34,391 nt of DNA from an uncultured Ignavibacteria bacterium. GTDB taxonomy: Bacteria; Bacteroidota; Ignavibacteria; Tepidaquicellales; Tepidaquicellaceae. Location of the stretch: NCBI GenBank assembly GCA_937872315.1, contig CALMST010000317.1, positions 1 through 34,391 on the forward strand, given 5' to 3'. Shown here one piece after another: positions 17,461-26,079 of the stretch. A program made the translations under genes and the position numbers. The notes under the pieces were generated by a model. It was not told the DNA's origin. It saw only the letters and a list, made by a program, of their open reading frames with translations, and searched no databases. How positions within the stretch are numbered: position 1 is the stretch's first letter; each line of letters begins with the position of its first letter.

Positions 17461-18042
17461 ATGTCAGATCTCTTAGGTGGCTTAATGGAACAGCTTGGCG
17501 GAGGAGCAACGGAGAAAATAGGTTCTACACTTGGAATTGATCCGGGAATAATTCAGCAGGCAATACCAATTGTCCTTCCAATGATTCTCGGCGGTTTAAA
17601 AAAGCAGAGCACGGAATTCGGCGGACAGGAAAGAGTTGATCATATTTTAAATAAATACGGAAACCCTGAAGTTCTCAATGATATTGACGGACACGTAAAC
17701 CAGTTGGCAGGTAAGGAAGATTTTGATGCAAATCTCGGAGGTCTTCTCGGAAATTCAGGATCTCAGATAACTGATGTACTGACAAAAAATTTCAATCTGG
17801 ATTCTTCAACTGCAATGAAGATCATCCCCATAGTAGCTCCTTTGATCCTGGGATATCTTACCAAAAGCAGAGATGCTAATCCACAGGGATCGCAGGGATT
17901 TGCTTCTTTTCTGGATCAGAACGGAGACGGAAGTATTGTAGATGATGTTATTGGATTTTTTTCCGGTAAAGCTCCGGAGAGCCAGCAGAATTCCGGAGGC
18001 GGTTTAATGGATATATTAGGCGGATTACTCGGCCGGAAGTAA
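17461..18042 (+). CDS. DUF937 family protein
   Basis: A 193 aa Gly/Leu-rich protein matching DUF937. It opens with MSDLLGGLMEQLGGGATEKIG, followed by two similar hydrophobic helices, QAIPIVLPMILGGLKKQS (about 33-50) and KIIPIVAPLILGYLTKS (about 120-137), which look like an internal duplication. A linker with DQNGDGSIVDD (about 152-162) resembles a partial calcium-binding loop. The C-terminus repeats the N-terminal flavour (GGGLMDILGGLLGRK). There is no signal peptide. Function of the family is not established, although these proteins are often abundant. High expression is suggested by the AAGGAG site and by a terminator directly downstream. The gene stands alone. Confidence 0.85.
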   Translation: MSDLLGGLMEQLGGGATEKIGSTLGIDPGIIQQAIPIVLPMILGGLKKQSTEFGGQERVDHILNKYGNPEVLNDIDGHVNQLAGKEDFDANLGGLLGNSGSQITDVLTKNFNLDSSTAMKIIPIVAPLILGYLTKSRDANPQGSQGFASFLDQNGDGSIVDDVIGFFSGKAPESQQNSGGGLMDILGGLLGRK

Positions 18043-18065
18043 ATGGTTTACAGATAATTTTAAAG

Positions 18066-18089
18066 GCATCTGTTTGTTTACACAGATGC
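18066..18089 (+). terminator. Intrinsic terminator after the DUF937 gene
   Basis: An 8-bp stem (GCATCTGT with ACAGATGC) and an 8-nt loop lie 23 bp past the stop, followed by TTTATTAAATTTTTTT. A flanking AAA/TTT pair extends the stem across one bulged G. Confidence 0.75.
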
Positions 18090-18201
18090 TTTATTAAATT
18101 TTTTTATAATTTAGCTGGATAAAACACAACTGTATAAAAATTAATTATCAGATTGCTGATTGACCAGTTCAATAGATTTTCACTTCAAAAATTTTAAAAA
18201 A

Positions 18202-19005
18202 TTGAAAAATAGTTTTCTTACATTTTCATTTTTAATGATTTTATTCTTAAATGCGCCCTCTTATTCGCAGATCATAAATGAAAAATATTTTGATCAGGAT
18301 TTCATTCCTGTTTATGACAGTCTGATACAAACTCCTTTAAATTGTGAAGAAGCTTTTAATAACACAGTCATAGATACATTAACAAACAAATTTGAACTTT
18401 CAGGAAGGCTGAAAGGTCAGTTTGAGCTTATCCAGATGCTTGATGAAGAATACTTAACTGAATCAGAGAAAGCAGATCAGAATAAATTTGCAATGCCAGA
18501 GGTTCCGGACGGGATTGAGATCCCCGGAAACAGTCCGCCTCAGAATGGAAATAATCCACCCGGATCATTCGGAAATACACCGGATAATGTCAGGGAAATA
18601 ATGGAAGACATGAATAATGCAAATATTGTAATGGATAAGATCACGGTAAACACAGAAAAATACAAAAAGGAACTTAAGAAAAGTGTTGCCGAATTAAATG
18701 AAAAAATCAGATCAACATTAAAAAATGATCATGAAGGAAGAGTAAAAATCACAAATGAGTTCCTTTCAGTTCAAAGAAATGAATATGATAAATATTTTAC
18801 TTTATTCAGGACTACCATTGTAAAGATAAGAGATATTGTAAAGAAGTATAATTATGGAAAGTATTTAAAATTCCCTCCACTTAGAAATGATCTTCTCAGA
18901 TTACAAACTTCAACTGTCAGCAATCTGAAATTCCTTATTACCATCACAAAGGAATTTTCTCTGACAGGTGCAAAATTTTATTATGAAGAGAAAAACAGCC
19001 TGTAA
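18202..19005 (+). CDS. Exported protein of unknown function, TTG start
   Basis: Not recognised. From the TTG at 18202 the protein is 267 aa and begins with an ideal signal peptide (MKNSFLTFSFLMILFLNAP, then SYS before Q). An earlier TTG at 18160 would add 14 residues. The first ATG, at 18235, would cut into the signal peptide, so a TTG start is favoured. The mature protein has an acidic N-terminal part, a Pro/Gly/Asn-rich linker (EIPGNSPPQNGNNPPGSFGN) near the middle, and a helical, Lys/Glu-rich C-terminal half (TEKYKKELKKSVAELNEKIR) likely to form a coiled coil. No catalytic motif is visible. It lies after the DUF937 terminator and converges on the GAF-phosphatase gene. Confidence 0.7.
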   Translation: MKNSFLTFSFLMILFLNAPSYSQIINEKYFDQDFIPVYDSLIQTPLNCEEAFNNTVIDTLTNKFELSGRLKGQFELIQMLDEEYLTESEKADQNKFAMPEVPDGIEIPGNSPPQNGNNPPGSFGNTPDNVREIMEDMNNANIVMDKITVNTEKYKKELKKSVAELNEKIRSTLKNDHEGRVKITNEFLSVQRNEYDKYFTLFRTTIVKIRDIVKKYNYGKYLKFPPLRNDLLRLQTSTVSNLKFLITITKEFSLTGAKFYYEEKNSL

Positions 19006-19041
19006 TTAATTTTTTACCAGGTACTTTTGATGAATTAATGT

Positions 19042-20331
19042 TTACAGAACTTTAATTACCCCGCAGGTAATATCATCACTTTGTTCGGCACCGTTCACAA
19101 AATTCCTGAGATCATTTAAGATTGTATTTACAATGGTTTCAGGTCCTTCTTTAAGATTTTTTGAAGCAGAGACAATCAGCTCATCATCTCCGAAAAAATT
19201 GAAATCTTTATCTGTAGCTTCAGGAACACCGTCAGTATAGCATAAGATCTGATTATTTTTTTGGAGCTGAATTTCCTCTGAATTAAAATCCATGTCAATG
19301 CTTCCCAGAAACAATCCTCCTTCTTTTAATTCAATGATTTCATTTTCTCTGAAAAGATAAGTAACATTATGACCGGCATTAATACTTGTGAATTTTTTAT
19401 CCGAGTGTCTGAAAAGTCCAAACCAGCATGTTGCAAATTTTTCTTCGGTAGTTGATTCGATCAGAACACTGTTTAATGATTTTACAAGTTCTTTAAGATC
19501 AAATTTTTCCTCACTGATTTTAAGAAGATTGAGATACGTCATTATGCATGAGCATATTGTTGAAACTATCAATGCAGCGGAAATACTTTTCCCTGAAACA
19601 TCACAGATAAAAAACAATGTCAGATCATCACTGATTTTATAGACATTATAATAATCCCCTCCTACCTGTTTTGCCGGTATCAGAGTAAAATATACATCAA
19701 GATCTTTAAAGTCCGGAAGTTTTGAGGGAAGCAGATTCTGTTGTATTGCTCTGGCAGTTTTTAGCTCTCTTTCCATTGATTTTTGCTGAATCTGAATTTC
19801 CGTCAGTCTTGCATTTTCGATCGATATTGCGCACTGCGAAGCAAGGATGGAAAAAATATTAAGATCTCTTTCGCTGAAAATCTGATCGCCTTTTTTATTG
19901 ATCACCTGAATTACACCAATTAGTTTTTCTTTTCTGATCATAGGGACACAGATCATGGATTTTGTCCTGAAATTAGATTTGATGTCAAACTCTTTGTTGA
20001 ATCTCGGATCCTTATAGCAATCTTCTATCAAAAGCGGCTCCCTGTGTTCTGCCACCCAGCCTGCAATCCCCTCTCCCATTTTAAAACTTTTTTTAATTAC
20101 CTGTTCACCTTTTTCACCGGTCGCAATTTCGAAATATAATTCGTTCAGCTCTTCATCATAGATCAGAAGAGAGCTGGCTTCAGCTTTCAGTACTTCCTTA
20201 CAACTTTCTATAATTTCATTTAATAACTGATCAAGACTCTTCATTTCAGAAATTCGCTGTGAGATCTCATGCAGATAATTCATTTCCTGAATTATGTCCT
20301 GAATTTCATAGGTACTGTTCAATTCTTTCAT
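19042..20331 (-). CDS. GAF-domain PP2C (SpoIIE/RsbU-type) serine phosphatase
   Basis: A 429 aa cytoplasmic signalling protein. An N-terminal helix (residues 1-30) leads to a GAF sensor domain (about 32-173), a coiled linker (about 174-200, with the typical ARAIQQNLLPSKLPDF) and a PPM-type SpoIIE phosphatase domain (about 208-429). Metal-binding acidic residues are present: D226 (VGGDYYNV), D244 (CDVSGKS), D367 (YTDGVPEA) and D419-D420 (EQSDDITCG), so it should be active. Such proteins usually dephosphorylate an anti-sigma-factor antagonist in partner-switching pathways. No antagonist, anti-sigma factor or sigma factor gene is adjacent. It is divergent from the potassium-channel gene. Confidence 0.92.
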   Translation of the reverse strand: MKELNSTYEIQDIIQEMNYLHEISQRISEMKSLDQLLNEIIESCKEVLKAEASSLLIYDEELNELYFEIATGEKGEQVIKKSFKMGEGIAGWVAEHREPLLIEDCYKDPRFNKEFDIKSNFRTKSMICVPMIRKEKLIGVIQVINKKGDQIFSERDLNIFSILASQCAISIENARLTEIQIQQKSMERELKTARAIQQNLLPSKLPDFKDLDVYFTLIPAKQVGGDYYNVYKISDDLTLFFICDVSGKSISAALIVSTICSCIMTYLNLLKISEEKFDLKELVKSLNSVLIESTTEEKFATCWFGLFRHSDKKFTSINAGHNVTYLFRENEIIELKEGGLFLGSIDMDFNSEEIQLQKNNQILCYTDGVPEATDKDFNFFGDDELIVSASKNLKEGPETIVNTILNDLRNFVNGAEQSDDITCGVIKVL

Positions 20332-20427
20332 TTTTTATTAATTAATTGAGAAAATAAGAATTTTATTACTTGATAAATATTCACTTTTAAATTTTTTTTG
20401 CAGTGTTAATTTTCTAAATTACGCCCT

Positions 20428-21438
20428 ATGGACTCATCAAACCTACAAAACAGAATTTACATCACCGGTTTTTCCCTTATAGTAATTTTGACAATTGGAA
20501 CATTTGGTTATAATTTAATTACTGATTACCAATATGATCTGTTCACTTGTTTTTATATGACAATAATTACAGTAACTACGATTGGGTTTGATGAAATTAT
20601 TCCTGTCAAAAATTTCTATGGAGGTAGAGAATTTACCGTATTTCTAGCTATAGCAGGAATTGGAGTTCTCACTTATTTCGTATCTACAATTACCGCAATT
20701 GTTGTAGGCGGACAATTAAAACAAACTTTAAAAAACAGAAAAATGGAAAAGACGATAGAAAAATTTGAAAATCACTATATCATTTGCGGAGCGGGATTGC
20801 ATGCATTTCACATAGTGGAAGAACTAAATGTAACCAAAAGGAAATCAGTGATAGTAGAATTAAAGCAGGATACAGTTGATAAAATTATTCAGAAGTTTCC
20901 CAGGCAAAAATATGTCGTAGGAGATCCAACACAAGAGGATACTCTTATTAAATCCGGTGTAAGTACTGCTAAAGGTGTATTTGCGGTAAACAATGATGAT
21001 AATGCCAATCTTGTTGTCAGCCTGATAGCAAGACGTATGAATCCCGCGATAAGGATCATTTCACTTTGCAACAGCCATAATAATGAATCCAAGATATTAC
21101 TGGCCGGAGCGGATACAGTTGTTTCAGTAGATTATATAGGTGGAATGAGAATGGCATCGGAAATGCTCAGACCCTCAGTAACACACATGATAGATAAAAT
21201 AACAAGTAACAAATATGAAACTCTGAGGCTGGAACAGATCATTATTTCTGATGATGTTGCGGGAAAAACAATAAAAGATATTAATATTGAACAATTTAAA
21301 AATACATTGATTATAGCAATTCAATCAGGAAATGAAATTAAATTTAAACCTGATGATGATTATGTTATTTCCAAAGGAGATCTTTTACTTGTCCTTACAA
21401 CTCCTGCCGAACGAATAGAAATTCAAAATATAAAATAA
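20428..21438 (+). CDS. Two-TM potassium channel with RCK (TrkA-N/TrkA-C) domains
   Basis: A 336 aa inner-membrane ion channel subunit of the MthK/Kch type. A first membrane helix (about 12-32), pore helix and filter (about 38-57), and second helix (about 68-94) precede an RCK domain. TrkA-N covers about 115-230 (IICGAGLHAFHIVEEL, nucleotide-binding glycine motif with Ala at the third Gly) and TrkA-C about 245-336. It is expected to form a tetramer gated by a cytoplasmic ligand. The selectivity filter reads T50-T-I-G-F-D55-E, with Asp in place of the last Gly of the usual T-V-G-Y-G. Related bacterial TrkA-N proteins also vary here (GFxE), so altered or lower K+ selectivity is possible. It is monocistronic. 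Confidence 0.88.
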   Translation: MDSSNLQNRIYITGFSLIVILTIGTFGYNLITDYQYDLFTCFYMTIITVTTIGFDEIIPVKNFYGGREFTVFLAIAGIGVLTYFVSTITAIVVGGQLKQTLKNRKMEKTIEKFENHYIICGAGLHAFHIVEELNVTKRKSVIVELKQDTVDKIIQKFPRQKYVVGDPTQEDTLIKSGVSTAKGVFAVNNDDNANLVVSLIARRMNPAIRIISLCNSHNNESKILLAGADTVVSVDYIGGMRMASEMLRPSVTHMIDKITSNKYETLRLEQIIISDDVAGKTIKDINIEQFKNTLIIAIQSGNEIKFKPDDDYVISKGDLLLVLTTPAERIEIQNIK

Positions 21439-21457
21439 TTGAATTCTAAAAAGTAAT

Positions 21458-22588
21458 TTATTCCAGTCTTTTACTGAATCTCATTGAACTGACAGTAAGA
21501 ATAACCACACCCATAAAAAATAAGATCGTCAGCTCCTTCCAGAGATTTTCAAAACCTAAACCCTTTATAACTATGCCCCGGATTATAATAATAAAATATT
21601 TAAGCGGAATAATGTAAGTAATGTACTGAATTATCTGCGGCATATTCTCAATGGGAAATGAAAATCCGGACAGGAATATCATTGGCATCATTACAAGAAA
21701 TGCTGAAGTGATCATAGCCTGCTGCTGTGTCCTGGATACGGTAGATACAAATAATCCGAGTCCCAGAGTTGAAAGCATAAATACAAAAGTACATAAAAAT
21801 AAAAATGGAATGCTTCCCTTTATTTCAATTCCAAACCAGAATCTCATAACGGAAAGTACAAGTATCACAGCCACAAAACCTATGATAGAAAAAGGAATGA
21901 GCTTACCAAGGATCATCTGATATGGTTTGATGGGTGTAACGATCAGTTGCTCAAGTGTTCCAATTTCTCTTTCTTTCACAATTGCCAGCGAAGTCATGTT
22001 TATCGTAATTATAATAAGTATCAGCCCTACAATACTCGGCAGGAAAAAATTTCGTGTGGAAAGATTCGGATTATACCATACCCGGGCTTCCGGCTGAATT
22101 GTACTGACAAGATTTACTTTCAAACCCGACGACTGCAGGTAATCCAGAGATAGATTCTTTGAAAATGCAGCTGTAATATTCTGAATATAGCCGGCTGCAA
22201 TGGATGCTTTATTACCATCCGAACCGTCGAGTATAAGCTGAATGTCAGCTGTCCTTCTGTTGTTTATGTTTGACTCAAAATCATCAGGGATAACAATTCC
22301 GACAAAAACAGTTCCGTCATCTATAAGTTCTTTAAGCTCTTCATAGCTTCCGGGATAATGTTTTACGGAAAAATAACCGGACTCTTCAACACTTCTTAAA
22401 TATTCCCTGCTTGATGCTGATCTGTCGAGATTTAATACTGCAGTTTCAGCATTCAGTATATCCCTGTTAGCTGCATATCCGAGAAAAATAAGTTGAATTA
22501 CGGGAGCTATCAGCACTACCCTGAACATTTTCGGGTCCCGGAAAAATTGTATAAACTCTTTTACAATAAATATTCTCAGAATTTTCAT
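21458..22588 (-). CDS. ABC-2 type exporter permease (YbhR-like)
   Basis: Last gene of the exporter operon, 376 aa, inner membrane. It shows the ABC-2/YhhJ layout: an N-terminal amphipathic region (KILRIFIVKEFIQFFRDPKM), first membrane helix about 22-40, a large periplasmic domain (about 41-170, including RNFFLPSIVGLILIIITINM at its exit) and five further helices to residue 370. The cytoplasmic coupling segment KEREIGTLEQLIVTPIKPYQ (about 204-223) is the family hallmark that contacts the ATPase. It begins 40 bp after the other permease gene. Together the two should form a heterodimeric channel driven by the two ATPases. Confidence 0.9.
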   Translation of the reverse strand: MKILRIFIVKEFIQFFRDPKMFRVVLIAPVIQLIFLGYAANRDILNAETAVLNLDRSASSREYLRSVEESGYFSVKHYPGSYEELKELIDDGTVFVGIVIPDDFESNINNRRTADIQLILDGSDGNKASIAAGYIQNITAAFSKNLSLDYLQSSGLKVNLVSTIQPEARVWYNPNLSTRNFFLPSIVGLILIIITINMTSLAIVKEREIGTLEQLIVTPIKPYQMILGKLIPFSIIGFVAVILVLSVMRFWFGIEIKGSIPFLFLCTFVFMLSTLGLGLFVSTVSRTQQQAMITSAFLVMMPMIFLSGFSFPIENMPQIIQYITYIIPLKYFIIIIRGIVIKGLGFENLWKELTILFFMGVVILTVSSMRFSKRLE

Positions 22589-22628
22589 AATTATTTAAAC
22601 AGTTTTTCAGGATCTGATAAATTTATAT

Positions 22629-23759
22629 TCATACTGTATTTTCTTTTTTAATTCTTCTTGCGGCTAATAGTATAAATACAACTGCGAAGCCAAGCAAATA
22701 TAATATCTGCGTACCATACACTTCCGGTGAAACTCCTTTTATCAATATGTCTCTAAGTAAAATAATAAAATATTTAGCTGGTATAAAATTTGAAACTATC
22801 TGAATTGGTAATGGCATACTTTCGATCGGGAAGACAAATCCCGATAGTATAACAGTAGGAAGCTGAGATATCAACTGTGACATCTGAAATGCAACCTGCT
22901 GTGAATCGGCAAATGTCGATATAAGAACACCTAAACTTAATGAAGCCAGGAGATAACTCATAGTTCCGAGAAATAAAAATAAATGACTGCCTTTAATTAT
23001 CACATCAAACAGTATGTTTCCCATTAATAAAATTGAATAAGCTATAACCAGCGATATTATCAGATAGGGTATGATCTTTCCAATGATAAGCTCAAATGAA
23101 GTGACGGGAGATACTCGTATCTGCTCAATTGTACCAAGCTCTTTCTCCCTTACAAGGGATATTGATGTTAATATTACTGCAATTATTATCAGAAGCATTG
23201 CAATCAGACCGGGCAGAAAATATTGTGTTGTATCCAGATCCTTATTGTACCAGAACTGCGGTTCAAGATTTAATGGAACATACTGCTTTATACCTTTTAC
23301 AGCCAGTACTTCCTTTGTGATCTTTGCAGAGTATGATCTCGTTGCGGCATTCACATAATTTAAAATTATTGAAGCTGTATTTGCATCAAGACCGTCAATA
23401 AGAAACTGTATATTCACGTCTTCCTTACGAGCTATGTCAGCAGAAAACTTATCAGGTATCACTACGACACATTGTACAATACCATCATCAAGGAGTTCAT
23501 TGACATCTTTTTCATTATCCACATATGTTACAATTTTAAAATAGGATGAACCGGAAAATGAATTTATAAAATCTCTTGAAGCTTCCGTATTGTCCTTATC
23601 ATAAACTCCCAAATTGATAGAATTAACATCCAGTGTGATTGCATATCCAAAAAGAATAAGAAGCGCCACCGGAAGAATGAATATTATCATCAGGGTTCTC
23701 TTGTCCCTGCTGATCTGCAGAAATTCCTTTTTAGTAATTGACAGAATCTTATTCTTCAT
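22629..23759 (-). CDS. ABC-2 type exporter permease (YbhS-like)
   Basis: Inner-membrane permease, 376 aa from the preferred ATG at 23759 (MKNKILSITKKEFLQISRDK). An upstream in-frame ATG at 23801 would add 14 residues and lengthen the overlap with the ATPase gene. From the preferred start the overlap is 11 bp, typical of translational coupling. Its domain pattern matches the downstream permease: membrane helix 1 near 22-42, a periplasmic domain to about residue 170, then LPGLIAMLLIIIAVILTSIS, the coupling segment VREKELGTIEQIRVSPVTSF, and further helices to the C-terminus. The two permeases are clear paralogues, consistent with a duplication that made a heterodimer. Confidence 0.9.
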   Translation of the reverse strand: MKNKILSITKKEFLQISRDKRTLMIIFILPVALLILFGYAITLDVNSINLGVYDKDNTEASRDFINSFSGSSYFKIVTYVDNEKDVNELLDDGIVQCVVVIPDKFSADIARKEDVNIQFLIDGLDANTASIILNYVNAATRSYSAKITKEVLAVKGIKQYVPLNLEPQFWYNKDLDTTQYFLPGLIAMLLIIIAVILTSISLVREKELGTIEQIRVSPVTSFELIIGKIIPYLIISLVIAYSILLMGNILFDVIIKGSHLFLFLGTMSYLLASLSLGVLISTFADSQQVAFQMSQLISQLPTVILSGFVFPIESMPLPIQIVSNFIPAKYFIILLRDILIKGVSPEVYGTQILYLLGFAVVFILLAARRIKKENTV

Positions 23760-24711
23760 CAGCAGTCTTTTTTTCAACCAGATAAAGAAATACATCTTCA
23801 AGTGATGGTGATATTTCGCTTATATGATAGATCTTCAAATCATTGTCTCCTGAAAGCAGGTCAGTGATAATTCTTATTTCATCATCTTCCAGACCGTTTA
23901 CGGATCTGATCTGCTCTTTCATGGTAAGGTGAAGTGAATTTCCAAAGATTGAAATACTGTCGGTGATATTTTCTTTTTCCAGAATTTCAGCAGCTTTGTA
24001 AATGTCACTGCAATCCAGCTGGATCACTTTATTCTTTATGTATTCTTTTTTAAGTTCTTTCGGGCTGCCGGCTGCTATAAGGATCCCTGCATCTATAAGT
24101 ATGATTCTTCCGCAGAATTCAGCTTCGTCAAGATAATGAGTAGTCACAAAAACAGTAGTGCCTTTATCCGAAAGATCAGTTATCAGGTCCCAGAATTTTC
24201 TTCTGGAGATAGGATCAACTCCGCCTGTAGGTTCATCAAGAAAAATTATTTTCGGTTCATGAATAACAGCACAGCCAAGGGCAAGACGCTGCTTGAAACC
24301 AACAGATAATGACGAGGTTAAAGTATCTTCCCTTCCATCAAGTCCGGATATTTCCAGAACCCATTTTTTTCTGTCCTTTAATATTTTGTTCTCAAGACCA
24401 TAAACGCCTCCGAAAAAATTTATGTTTTCACTTACGGTGAGATCATTGTATAATGAAAACTTCTGTGACATATAACCTATATTTTTTTTTACCTCATCCG
24501 GCTGTGTCGCTATACTGAATCCGCCCACAAGGGCATCTCCTGAAGTAGGTTCAAGAATTCCGCAAAGCATTTTTATGGTTGTGGATTTTCCGGCACCGTT
24601 TGATCCGAGAAAGCCGAAAACCTCCCCTTGTTTAACTTCAAATGAGATATCGTTTACCGAAATAAAATTTCCGAATACCTTGGATAAATTTTTTACCTCA
24701 ATTGAATTCAT
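23749..24711 (-). CDS. Exporter ABC ATPase 2 (YbhF second-half-like, non-canonical signature)
   Basis: Cytoplasmic ATPase of the exporter, 320 aa. Walker A is at 36-44 (GSNGAGKST), the Q-loop region reads YMSQKFSLYNDLTVSEN, Walker B is IIFLDEPTGGVDP with D159-E160, and the H-loop His is H192 (TTHYLDEAE). The signature, however, reads L135-S-V-G-F-K-Q instead of LSGGQ/LSGGM. From memory, E. coli YbhF has a comparable LxxGFKQRLAL in its second nucleotide-binding domain, so this gene looks like the second half of YbhF. The C-terminal ~80 residues form an extra domain common in this subfamily. It sits between tolC and the first permease, and its stop overlaps the permease start. Confidence 0.92.
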   Translation of the reverse strand: MNSIEVKNLSKVFGNFISVNDISFEVKQGEVFGFLGSNGAGKSTTIKMLCGILEPTSGDALVGGFSIATQPDEVKKNIGYMSQKFSLYNDLTVSENINFFGGVYGLENKILKDRKKWVLEISGLDGREDTLTSSLSVGFKQRLALGCAVIHEPKIIFLDEPTGGVDPISRRKFWDLITDLSDKGTTVFVTTHYLDEAEFCGRIILIDAGILIAAGSPKELKKEYIKNKVIQLDCSDIYKAAEILEKENITDSISIFGNSLHLTMKEQIRSVNGLEDDEIRIITDLLSGDNDLKIYHISEISPSLEDVFLYLVEKKTADEE

Positions 24712-24755
24712 TACACAATAAATATTTAAATGGATTTTATGCCGTTAATTCCGGA

Positions 24756-26078
24756 TCAATATAATTTATTACCTGTAGATCTGTTAAGCTTGATCAAAGC
24801 GATCTTATAATCCACGATCGCTGTAATATAATTGGTCTTTGCCTGAAATAGAGATGTTTCCGCGTCAGTGATCTCAGTACTGGTAGCAAGCTGAACATTA
24901 TATTTTTCTGTGATGACTTTATAATTGTCCTGTGCAAGTTCAATATTTTTCTGACTGGCTTTAATTCTTTCTTCAAGATAAACTACATTCAGATAATTCT
25001 GATTTACTTCAAGATTAATATTATCCTTAAGCTGATCATATGTGATCTTTCCCTGCTTATAAGTTTCTTCCGCCTGTCTTACCTGGGATGAGGTATTACC
25101 CCAGTTCCACAGATCCCAGGAAAGACTCACTCCTACATCCCATGTTGCATTGAATTCATCAACCGGCGGCTGTATTCTGAGATTGGGATTCTGATAATAG
25201 AAATTTCCGTAAAGAGCTACGTAGGGATAATAGCCGGATTTCACGGCTGAAATATTTTCATCGGAAGCTTTGATTCTGTATTCAAGAGATTTTAATTCAT
25301 CCCTGTTATCCATTGCCTCTTTAGTTAAAACATTCAGATCAAGATTGTCAGTAACAAAGTTAAGCTCTCCGGGATTGATCTCGGTTCTGGAGTCAAGAGG
25401 AATACCAAGGATCTTGTTGAAAGAAACCCTTGCAAGTTCAATATTATTTGCGGCTTCAAGCTGTTGCAGTTTTGCATTTGAATTCTGAACCTCTAGCTTC
25501 AGTACATCGCTGCTTGTAGCAAGCCCGTTAATCATAAAATTTCTTGTATCAATGATATGCTGTTCTGTCTGTAAAACAATCTCATCAGTGGTTTTTTTTA
25601 TCTGGAGAGCCTTATAATAATTCCAGTAGGCATTAAGAACCCTTGAGGCAAGATCATTCTCAGCTACATTAAAGTCCAGCTCTTCAGACTGTGAAGTTAA
25701 TTCCGCCAGATCCCTTAATGACAATAATTTACCTCCTGAATAAAGTGTCTGTCTCAGTGAAAGTACAAGGGAGTAATTATTGAGTATCACTTCAGAAAGC
25801 TGGACAGGTTCTGGAGAAAACGGTATAATGATAAGGTAAGGATCAACTTTACTCTGCCTAAGATATCCGGCATTTAACCTGAGCTGAGGAAGGAACTGGG
25901 ATTTCACTTCACTTATCTTTGCTTTGCCGCTTAAGATCTTTGATTTTGATATTTTCAGGTCATTACTGTTCTGAAAACTGATTCGGATACTTTCTTCAGG
26001 GGTAAGATTTAAATTCTGAGCGGAAGTATTTCCGACTGATAAAATAAAAATTAAAAAAACATTTAAAAAAAATTTCAT
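24756..26078 (-). CDS. TolC-family outer-membrane efflux channel
   Basis: A 440 aa outer-membrane factor expected to form the trimeric exit duct of the exporter. Residues 1-20 are a signal peptide (FFLNVFLIFILSVGNTSA, then Q). The mature protein has two homologous OEP repeats (about 25-215 and 235-435), each with long coiled-coil helices and beta strands. Readable landmarks are LRLNAGYLRQSKVDP, LSLRQTLYSGGKLLS and the paired VGVSLSWDLWNWGNTSSQVRQ, in which a Trp-rich strand leads into the second helical hairpin. It starts 1 bp past the stop of ATPase 1 and is followed by ATPase 2 after 44 bp. Placement between the two ATPase genes is unusual and ties the duct to this exporter. Confidence 0.92.
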   Translation of the reverse strand: MKFFLNVFLIFILSVGNTSAQNLNLTPEESIRISFQNSNDLKISKSKILSGKAKISEVKSQFLPQLRLNAGYLRQSKVDPYLIIIPFSPEPVQLSEVILNNYSLVLSLRQTLYSGGKLLSLRDLAELTSQSEELDFNVAENDLASRVLNAYWNYYKALQIKKTTDEIVLQTEQHIIDTRNFMINGLATSSDVLKLEVQNSNAKLQQLEAANNIELARVSFNKILGIPLDSRTEINPGELNFVTDNLDLNVLTKEAMDNRDELKSLEYRIKASDENISAVKSGYYPYVALYGNFYYQNPNLRIQPPVDEFNATWDVGVSLSWDLWNWGNTSSQVRQAEETYKQGKITYDQLKDNINLEVNQNYLNVVYLEERIKASQKNIELAQDNYKVITEKYNVQLATSTEITDAETSLFQAKTNYITAIVDYKIALIKLNRSTGNKLY

Positions 26079-26079
26079 T

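Noticed and set aside
17914-17946. EF-hand/dockerin-like loop DQNGDGSIVDD in the DUF937 protein
   Set aside because: The acidic residue at the last loop position is out of register and a similar sequence seems common in the family; calcium binding is not claimed.
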